Source: Bradyrhizobium nivariense
GTDB taxonomy: Bacteria; Pseudomonadota; Alphaproteobacteria; Rhizobiales; Xanthobacteraceae
DNA length: 64,000 nt
Assembly (NCBI RefSeq): GCF_029846715.1
Contig: NZ_JARVWW010000026.1
Location: forward strand, 1-64,000
Reading direction: 5' to 3'
Both the position numbers and the translations under genes were made by a program. This document shows positions 53,936 to 61,170 of this stretch, one piece after another (position 1 is the stretch's first letter; every line of letters starts with the position of its first letter). The notes below the pieces were generated by a model that saw only the letters and a program-made list of their open reading frames with translations, was not told the DNA's origin and did not search any database.

Positions 53936-54472
53936 ATGCCGCGTTTGTTCACTGGTCTGGAAATTCCGGCCGAGATTGGCCAGTCGCTTTCCAATTTGCG
54001 GGGCGGCCTTCCCGGCGCCCGCTGGATCGATCCCGAAAATTACCACGTCACCCTGCGTTTCATCGGCAATATCGATGGCATGTCCGCCAACGAAATCGCC
54101 TCGATGCTGTTTCGCGTCGACCGCAAGCCGTTCGAGGTGAAGGTGCAGGGCTTGCAGAGTTTCGGCGGACGCAAGCCGCGCGCGGTGGTCGCAACCATCG
54201 TGCCGAGCAGGCCGCTGATGGAATTGCAGGCCGAGCTCGAGCGCATGATGCAGCGGATCGGCCTCGACCCTGAAGGCCGCAAGTTCATCCCGCATGTCAC
54301 GCTGGCCCGTCTGCACGACGCCACCGACCGAGATGTCGCCGACTATCTCTCGCTGCGCGGCTACTTTCCGAGCAAGGCGTTCATGGCCGAACGCTTCGTG
54401 CTGTTCTCGTCCCGCGCCTCCACCGGCGGCGGCCCTTATGTGGTCGAGGACGCCTACGAGCTGTGTCAGTGA
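53936..54472 (+). CDS. thpR: RNA 2',3'-cyclic phosphodiesterase
   Basis: A 178-residue 2H phosphoesterase that opens 2',3'-cyclic phosphate ends of RNA (also called LigT). Two HxTx motifs are seen: HVTLRFIG near residue 38 and HVTLARLH near residue 120. MPRLFTGLEIPAEI is a typical start. It stands alone; a role in RNA repair is known for the family but not shown here. Confidence 0.94.
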   Translation: MPRLFTGLEIPAEIGQSLSNLRGGLPGARWIDPENYHVTLRFIGNIDGMSANEIASMLFRVDRKPFEVKVQGLQSFGGRKPRAVVATIVPSRPLMELQAELERMMQRIGLDPEGRKFIPHVTLARLHDATDRDVADYLSLRGYFPSKAFMAERFVLFSSRASTGGGPYVVEDAYELCQ

Positions 54473-54502
54473 GGCTTCATAGCGCTCCGGCTTGTCGCGT
54501 CG

Positions 54503-54907
54503 CTATCGCAGCGGCGCCACGCCGGGCCGGCTGATATCAGTCTTCGCAAAATCCCCGCCCTTGAACAGCAGCGGCTCGCTGCGGGTCACCGCCAGCGCGT
54601 AGGAAAAGCAGTCGCCGTAGTTCAGCGCAGCGATGTGACGTCCCTTTCCGTAGCGTCGCCAAGCGCGTCGTGCCGCATCGGTTTGTTCGGCGTCGACGGC
54701 AACGATCTCGGCGCCGATCTTGAGCAGCCAAAGGTCGAACTCACGCCCGCCCGCGTCACCCATCCGCGTTTCAAGCACCATCGCTGCTTCGAGCACGGTT
54801 GCTGCCGAGATCAGTCGGACCGGATCATCCGCAATCTGGATTTCCATCCTTGACGCGTCCGGCTCGTTGAGGGCGATTGCCACGATCGCCGATGTGTCGA
54901 TCACCAT
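54503..54907 (-). CDS. vapC: VapC-type PIN-domain toxin
   Basis: A 134-residue ribonuclease toxin of a type II toxin-antitoxin pair. The PIN acidic residues are present: Asp4 (MVIDTSA), Glu40 (VLEAAMVLE), Asp99 (LNYGDCFSYALA) and Asp119 (KGGDF). Such toxins cut tRNA or rRNA in the cytoplasm. The start overlaps the antitoxin stop by one base (TGATG). Codon use resembles the neighbours. Confidence 0.94.
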   Translation of the reverse strand: MVIDTSAIVAIALNEPDASRMEIQIADDPVRLISAATVLEAAMVLETRMGDAGGREFDLWLLKIGAEIVAVDAEQTDAARRAWRRYGKGRHIAALNYGDCFSYALAVTRSEPLLFKGGDFAKTDISRPGVAPLR

Positions 54908-55161
54908 CAGCGCGGCAATCCGTGCTCGTCATAGCCGAGGATCTCTTCTGGCGTTCGGTCATCGACCACGGCCATCTCGCTCCAGCGACGCCGGATCTCC
55001 GCCATGTCTTCCAACAGAGCGGTCTTGCGGGATTGGCTGCCAAGGCGGCGTAATCGCTCCTCGATGGCGCGCTTGGTCGCGGTCGTGATGTTCTCGCCGG
55101 TGAGCTGCGCCAGGGTCCGCGCCAATTGCTCGGTCTCGGGATCCTTGATGCTCAGTGCCAT
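54907..55161 (-). CDS. vapB: VapB-type antitoxin
   Basis: An 84-residue antitoxin of the short ribbon-helix-helix class. The N-terminal MALSIKDPETEQLARTLAQL, GENITTATKRAIEERLRRLG forms the DNA-binding part; the C-terminal DRTPEEILGYDEHGLPR is the usual toxin-binding tail. AAGGAGG lies about 12 bases before the ATG. It is the first gene of the operon and likely represses it. Confidence 0.93.
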   Translation of the reverse strand: MALSIKDPETEQLARTLAQLTGENITTATKRAIEERLRRLGSQSRKTALLEDMAEIRRRWSEMAVVDDRTPEEILGYDEHGLPR

Positions 55162-55183
55162 GTAAGGTTCCTAGGTTCCTCCT

Positions 55184-55196
55184 TAGATATATTCTA
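55184..55196. promoter_or_regulatory. Candidate vapBC operator/promoter palindrome
   Basis: TAGATATATTCTA is an imperfect palindrome 23 bp upstream of the vapB ATG. It is very AT-rich compared with its surroundings. Such sites are typical targets of VapB-VapC autorepression, but binding is inferred only from position and symmetry. It overlaps a possible -10 region on the minus strand (TAGAAT). Confidence 0.45.
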
Positions 55197-55362
55197 CCTT
55201 TTTGCAAAGGCAAGATGAGGAAGCCAGGACGCAGGTCGTATGGTTCAACGTGACGTTCTGGCGGCCTGTGGAGGACATTTCCTGGGGAAGTAGAAAAAGC
55301 GCATACGCCGTTGCGCCAATACACGGCTTGCAATTTGCCCCCGTCTCTGGCGGTAAAGAGCC

Positions 55363-56547
55363 ATGCTCTCGACCCCCAGTTCCCCATTCCGCGAGGCCTA
55401 TCAAGCCGAGATCGCCTCCGGCGCGATCGAGCCCGATGCTGCCCAGGCCGAGGTCGCCGAGGCCTATGCGGCGCTCGACCAGCGGCTCGCCAATTACAAG
55501 CCGCCGCGCAAGCAGGGCCTGCTCAGCCGCCTGTTCAGCGGCGACAAGGACGAGGCACCGCGCGGGCTCTACGTCCATGGCGAGGTCGGCCGCGGCAAGA
55601 CCATGCTGATGGACCTGTTCTTCCAGCACAGTACCGTCGAGCACAAGCGGCGCGCGCATTTCCACGAATTCATGGCCGATGTGCACGAGCGCATCTACGA
55701 CTATCGCCAGGGCATCGCGCGCGGCGAGATCCCCGACGGCGACGTCATCACGCTGACCGCGAACGCCATCTTCGAGGAGAGCTGGCTGCTCTGCTTCGAC
55801 GAATTCCACGTCACCGACATCGCGGACGCGATGATCCTCGGCCGCCTGTTCGCAAAGCTGCTGGAGCTCGGCACCGTGGTGGTCGCAACCTCCAACGTCG
55901 CGCCCGACGACCTCTACAAGGGCGGTCTGAACCGTTCGCTGTTCCTGCCCTTCATCAAGCAGATCACCGACCACATGGATGTGCTGCGGCTCGACGCGCG
56001 CACCGACTTCCGTCTGGAAAAACTTCAGGGCGTGCCGATGTGGCTGACGCCGGCGGACACCGAGGCGGACGCCGCGCTCGACCGCGCCTGGTCGAAGATG
56101 TCAGGTGGCGCCAAATGCAAGTCGCGCGATATTTCGATCAAGGGACGCATCCTGCACGTGCCGTGCTCGGCCCACGGCGTGGCGCGCTTCGCGTTCGCCG
56201 ATCTCTGCGAGAAGCCGCTCGGGGCATCCGACTATCTCAGGCTGGCGCACGACTATCACACCATCCTGGTCGACCATATTCCAGTGATGGACATCTCCCG
56301 GCGCAACGCCGCCAAACGTTTCATCACGCTGATCGACACGCTCTATGACAATGCCGTGAAGCTGATGGCCTCGGCCGAGGCCAATCCGGTGTCGCTCTAT
56401 CTCGCCAACGAAGGCAACGAGGCCAACGAGTTCAAGCGGACGTCGTCACGCCTGATCGAAATGAGCTCGGAGTCCTATCTGGCGCTGCCCCACGGCCGCA
56501 AGGATTCCACCGCCAGCGGCTCGACCAAGGGTCTGGTGGAGACTTAA
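55363..56547 (+). CDS. zapE: Cell division ATPase ZapE (AFG1-like)
   Basis: A 394-residue AAA-like ATPase of the ZapE/AFG1/LACE1 family, which in E. coli associates with FtsZ during division. Walker A is YVHGEVGRGKTMLMDLFF near residue 68, Walker B LLCFDEFHVTDIADAMIL, and sensor region TSNVAPDDLYKGGLNR follows. RFAFADLCEKPLGASDYLRL is also typical. The start at 55363 gives the usual N-terminus. It stands alone with a repeat downstream. Confidence 0.95.
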   Translation: MLSTPSSPFREAYQAEIASGAIEPDAAQAEVAEAYAALDQRLANYKPPRKQGLLSRLFSGDKDEAPRGLYVHGEVGRGKTMLMDLFFQHSTVEHKRRAHFHEFMADVHERIYDYRQGIARGEIPDGDVITLTANAIFEESWLLCFDEFHVTDIADAMILGRLFAKLLELGTVVVATSNVAPDDLYKGGLNRSLFLPFIKQITDHMDVLRLDARTDFRLEKLQGVPMWLTPADTEADAALDRAWSKMSGGAKCKSRDISIKGRILHVPCSAHGVARFAFADLCEKPLGASDYLRLAHDYHTILVDHIPVMDISRRNAAKRFITLIDTLYDNAVKLMASAEANPVSLYLANEGNEANEFKRTSSRLIEMSSESYLALPHGRKDSTASGSTKGLVET

Positions 56548-56564
56548 GTCCTATTTGCCAGCGC

Positions 56565-56676
56565 TGTCATTCCGGGGCGCCCGCCCTTCGCCGGCGAACC
56601 CGGAATCCATTTCGTCACCAGTGTTGAGGCCCGATGGATTTCCGGGCTCGTCGCTTCGCGGCGCCCCGGAATGACA
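56565..56676. repeat. Paired palindromic repeat, family G (TGTCATTCCGGGGCGC type)
   Basis: The left arm is TGTCATTCCGGGGCGCCCGC and then GCGAACCCGGAATCCAT; the right arm ATGGATTTCCGGGCTCG then CGCGGCGCCCCGGAATGACA. The two arms are inverted around CACCAGTGTTGAGGCC. Single copy in this window, between zapE and mdh on the same strand. Confidence 0.87.
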
Positions 56677-56800
56677 GGGATGCGCTTGAATACGCGGCAA
56701 GCCCGACAATTGGGCAACCGGCGACTTGAACGGGGGAGACGAAAGGGATAACCACCCGTCTCAGTTTTCCCCTCCTTACGTGTCTAAAGGACAGGTTCAC

Positions 56801-57769
56801 ATGGCGCGCGACAAGATTGCTTTGATTGGCTCCGGTCAGATCGGCGGAACGTTGGCTCATCTCATCGGCCTGAAAGAGCTGGGCGACGTGGTGATGTTCG
56901 ACATCGCCGAGGGCGTGCCGCAGGGCAAGGCGCTCGACATCGCGCAGTCCTCGCCGGTCGACGGCTTTGACGCGCACTACACCGGCGCCAACTCCTACGA
57001 AGCGCTCGACAACGCCAAAGTCTGCATCGTCACCGCCGGCGTGCCGCGCAAGCCCGGCATGAGCCGCGACGACCTCCTCTCCATCAACCTCAAGGTCATG
57101 GAGCAGGTCGGCGCCGGCATCAAGAAGTACGCCCCCGACGCTTTCGTCATCTGCATCACCAACCCGCTCGACGCGATGGTCTGGGCGCTGCAGAAGGCCT
57201 CCGGCCTGCCGCACAAGAAGGTCGTCGGCATGGCCGGCGTGCTGGATTCGTCGCGCTTCCGCTACTTCCTGGCCGACGAGTTCAACGTTTCGGTCGAGGA
57301 CGTCACCGCCTTCGTGCTCGGCGGCCATGGCGACACCATGGTGCCGCTGGTGAAATACTCCACGGTCGCCGGCATCCCGCTGCCCGATCTCGTCAAGATG
57401 GGCTGGACCTCGCAGGCGCGCCTCGACGAGATCGTCGACCGCACCCGCAACGGCGGCGCCGAGATCGTCAATCTGCTCAAGACCGGCTCGGCCTTCTACG
57501 CGCCGGCGGCCTCCGCGATCGCGATGGCCGAGAGCTATCTGCGTGACAAGAAGCGCGTGCTGGCCTCAGCCGCCTACCTGAACGGCGAATACGGCGTGAA
57601 GGACATGTATGTCGGCGTGCCCGTCGTGATCGGCTCCAAGGGTGTCGAGCGCGTCGTCGAGATCGAGCTCGTCGGCAAGGATCGCGAGGCCTTCGACAAG
57701 TCGGTCGGCGCAGTGCAGGGCCTGGTTGACGCCTGCAAGAAGATCGCCCCTGATCTTCTCGGTCGCTAA
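56801..57769 (+). CDS. mdh: Malate dehydrogenase
   Basis: Oxidises malate to oxaloacetate with NAD in the TCA cycle. The 322-residue LDH-like type has GSGQIGGTLAHLIG at 8-21, GVPRKPGMSRDDLL with the substrate arginines, ITNPLDAMVW, and the catalytic histidine in GGHGDTMVPL near residue 176. The ATG at 56801 follows AAGGACAGG. It precedes sucC, as in many alphaproteobacteria, but a hairpin terminator lies between. Confidence 0.98.
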   Translation: MARDKIALIGSGQIGGTLAHLIGLKELGDVVMFDIAEGVPQGKALDIAQSSPVDGFDAHYTGANSYEALDNAKVCIVTAGVPRKPGMSRDDLLSINLKVMEQVGAGIKKYAPDAFVICITNPLDAMVWALQKASGLPHKKVVGMAGVLDSSRFRYFLADEFNVSVEDVTAFVLGGHGDTMVPLVKYSTVAGIPLPDLVKMGWTSQARLDEIVDRTRNGGAEIVNLLKTGSAFYAPAASAIAMAESYLRDKKRVLASAAYLNGEYGVKDMYVGVPVVIGSKGVERVVEIELVGKDREAFDKSVGAVQGLVDACKKIAPDLLGR

Positions 57770-57782
57770 ACGCCTACAATCC

Positions 57783-57816
57783 CCGCCGAAGATCGAAAAC
57801 CGGTCTTCGGCGGTTT
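57783..57816 (+). terminator. Intrinsic terminator between mdh and sucC
   Basis: CCGCCGAAGA / TCTTCGGCGG, a perfect 10-bp stem with an 11-base loop, followed by TTTC. It lies 13 bp after the mdh stop, so mdh can be transcribed separately from the suc genes. Confidence 0.78.
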
Positions 57817-57988
57817 CACCTCCGGACCCCGGCTGCAGCACTTGTTGAAGGCTGGCGGGTTCCGGGTCGGCAGTCCAGAGATCGATGTCAAAGAATCCGA
57901 GTTGCAGTTCCTGTGGTATATGGTATGCCAGCCACAAGACTGAGGTGGGCCCATGTGGTCACCGCCCGCGGGTTCAGGGAGCGACTAT

Positions 57989-59185
<1,197 letters not shown>

Positions 59186-59189
59186 GGCC

Positions 59190-59669
59190 ATGACCCAGGA
59201 CCATCTCGCTGCATCATCCCCGCTGCCGGAGCACGCGCGTCTTGCCGCGTTCGCCGGTGAATGGAATGGTGAGGAGGTGGTCTTTCCGTCGCGCTGGATG
59301 GAGGGCGGGACGGCGACCTCTCACGTCGTCGCCCACATGGATCTGAACGGCTTCTACCTGATCCAGGACTCGGTCCAGATGCGCGACGGCAAGCAGAGCT
59401 TCGCCACCCACGGCATCTTCACCTTCGACCGCGAAGACCGGACCTACAAATTGTTCTGGTACGACTCGCTCGGCTACACGCCGCCGTCGCCCGCCTCCGG
59501 CGGCTGGGTCGGCAAGACCCTGACGCTGGTGCGCGGTTCGCTTCGCGGCAATGCGCGCCACGTCTACGAGATCATCGACGACGATTCCTATTCGTTGAAG
59601 ATCCAGTTCTCGCCGGACGCGGAAGGCTGGGCTGACGTGCTCACCGGCGTCTACCGCCGTGTTCACTAG
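59190..59669 (+). CDS. DUF1579-like protein between sucC and sucD
   Basis: A 159-residue cytoplasmic protein resembling the DUF1579 family (lipocalin-like fold, function unknown). HARLAAFAGEWNGEEVVFPS, FTFDREDRTYKLFWYDSLGY and VYEIIDDDSYSLKIQFSPD are suggestive. It starts 4 bp after sucC and ends 8 bp before the next ORF, so all four genes are likely one translationally linked operon. No obvious role in succinyl-CoA metabolism is visible. Confidence 0.83.
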   Translation: MTQDHLAASSPLPEHARLAAFAGEWNGEEVVFPSRWMEGGTATSHVVAHMDLNGFYLIQDSVQMRDGKQSFATHGIFTFDREDRTYKLFWYDSLGYTPPSPASGGWVGKTLTLVRGSLRGNARHVYEIIDDDSYSLKIQFSPDAEGWADVLTGVYRRVH

Positions 59670-59677
59670 GGTGAGGT

Positions 59678-60142
59678 ATGTCCGGATATCCGATATGGGA
59701 CGCAGCAACGACCACGGATTGGCCTCCGGAAGCATGCCCGTTCTCAATCGAGGAGATGCAGCAATATCTCTTCGTCAACCACTATCACTGGTCGCGCGAT
59801 GAGGAGCCAACGACTTTCCTCGTCAGGGGGCCACATGCTGAGGCGATCAAGACCGAGCGGAGTTACTGGCTGTTTGAGGCCACCAAAGATCGGTTATCTC
59901 GACGCGAACGCAAAGAACTTTGGTGCTCGCTCTGTCAGAAGCCGCACGTTCTCGATGCGCTTCACGACTATAACCCCGTCTATGAGGACCGACAGTGGTT
60001 CGTCGTCGTCGGGTCAGGAAAGTTTGGACGCGAAAAGATGATGCGTTGGATGTACGCCCAGACAAATGATGATGACCTGTCGCCGGACCAATTCCTCGAC
60101 AAGGCTTGTGAAGAACAACTCGCAGAAGATGCTCGGAGCTAA
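59678..60142 (+). CDS. Unrecognised protein between sucC and sucD
   Basis: A 154-residue acidic protein that I do not recognise. It is rich in Trp, Tyr, Asp and Glu (WDAATTTDWPPEACP, YHWSRDEEPTTF) and has two cysteines in ELWCSLCQKPH that could bind metal. It starts 8 bp after the DUF1579 gene and ends 6 bp before sucD. Hand counts on a few lines give about 50-60% GC against near 70% in sucC, so it may be a newcomer to the operon. Confidence 0.75.
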   Translation: MSGYPIWDAATTTDWPPEACPFSIEEMQQYLFVNHYHWSRDEEPTTFLVRGPHAEAIKTERSYWLFEATKDRLSRRERKELWCSLCQKPHVLDALHDYNPVYEDRQWFVVVGSGKFGREKMMRWMYAQTNDDDLSPDQFLDKACEEQLAEDARS

Positions 60143-60148
60143 GTAAAA

Positions 60149-61033
60149 ATGTCCATCCTGATCGACAAGAACACCAAGGTCATCTGCCAGGGCTTCACCG
60201 GCAAGAACGGCACCTTCCACTCGGAGGCCGCGATTGCCTACGGCACCAAGATGGTCGGCGGCACCTCGCCGGGCAAAGGCGGCGCGACGCATCTGGGCCT
60301 GCCGGTGTTCGACACCGTGCGCGAGGCGCGTGAGAAGACCGGCGCCGATGCGTCCGTGATCTACGTGCCGCCGCCGGGCGCGGCGGACGCGATCTGCGAA
60401 GCCATCGACGCCGAGGTCCCGCTGATCGTATGCATCACCGAGGGCATTCCTGTCATCGACATGGTGCGCGTGAAGCGCTCGCTGGCCGCCTCCAAGTCGC
60501 GCCTGATCGGGCCGAACTGCCCGGGCGTCATGACCGCCGGCGAGTGCAAGATCGGCATCATGCCCGCCAACATCTTCAAGACCGGCAGCGTCGGCATCGT
60601 CTCCCGCTCCGGCACGCTAACCTATGAAGCCGTGTTCCAGACCACCCAGGAAGGCCTCGGCCAGACCACCGCGGTCGGCATCGGCGGTGACCCGGTCAAG
60701 GGAACCGAGTTCATCGACGTGCTGGAAATGCTCCTTGGCGACCCCAAGACCGAGTCGATCATCATGATCGGCGAGATCGGCGGGTCCGCCGAGGAGGACG
60801 CCGCCCAGTTCCTCAAGGACGAGGCCAAGCGCGGCCGCAAGAAGCCGATGGTCGGTTTCATCGCCGGTGTCACCGCCCCTCCCGGCCGCCGCATGGGCCA
60901 CGCCGGCGCGATCATTTCGGGCGGCAAGGGCGACGCCGGTTCCAAGACCGACGCGATGAAATCGGCAGGAATTACAGTGTCGCCGTCTCCCGCTCGCTTG
61001 GGTCATACGCTTGCCGAAAAATTGAAGGGCTAA
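60149..61033 (+). CDS. sucD: Succinyl-CoA synthetase alpha subunit
   Basis: CoA-binding and phosphohistidine half of the enzyme. The 294-residue protein has MSILIDKNTKVICQGFTGKN, GGTSPGKGGATHLGLPVF, the GPNCPGVMTAGECKIGI segment, and the phosphorylated histidine in RRMGHAGAII near residue 251. Its position 0.96 kb from sucC, with two foreign ORFs between, is unusual. Confidence 0.98.
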   Translation: MSILIDKNTKVICQGFTGKNGTFHSEAAIAYGTKMVGGTSPGKGGATHLGLPVFDTVREAREKTGADASVIYVPPPGAADAICEAIDAEVPLIVCITEGIPVIDMVRVKRSLAASKSRLIGPNCPGVMTAGECKIGIMPANIFKTGSVGIVSRSGTLTYEAVFQTTQEGLGQTTAVGIGGDPVKGTEFIDVLEMLLGDPKTESIIMIGEIGGSAEEDAAQFLKDEAKRGRKKPMVGFIAGVTAPPGRRMGHAGAIISGGKGDAGSKTDAMKSAGITVSPSPARLGHTLAEKLKG

Positions 61034-61092
61034 TTCACTCCTTCGTAATTTTCCGGGCGAAGTTTCGCAGCAAATAGGGTAAATGGTGCCTG

Positions 61093-61126
61093 TCGCGCTG
61101 GGCCTCTGCCGGGGAGCTCAGCGCGA
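61093..61126 (+). promoter_or_regulatory. Hairpin in the sucD-sucA spacer
   Basis: TCGCGCTG / CAGCGCGA form a perfect 8-bp stem, extended by GGC / GCT-type pairs, around CTCTGCCGGGGA. It lies 45 bp before the sucA ATG and 60 bp after sucD, followed by GCGCCGTTTGTT. It could be a partial terminator, an attenuator, or a processing/stability element for sucA mRNA. Confidence 0.5.
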
Positions 61127-61170
61127 GCGCCGTTTGTTATGCGCGAACCGAAATCGCCAGGAACTCAAGT

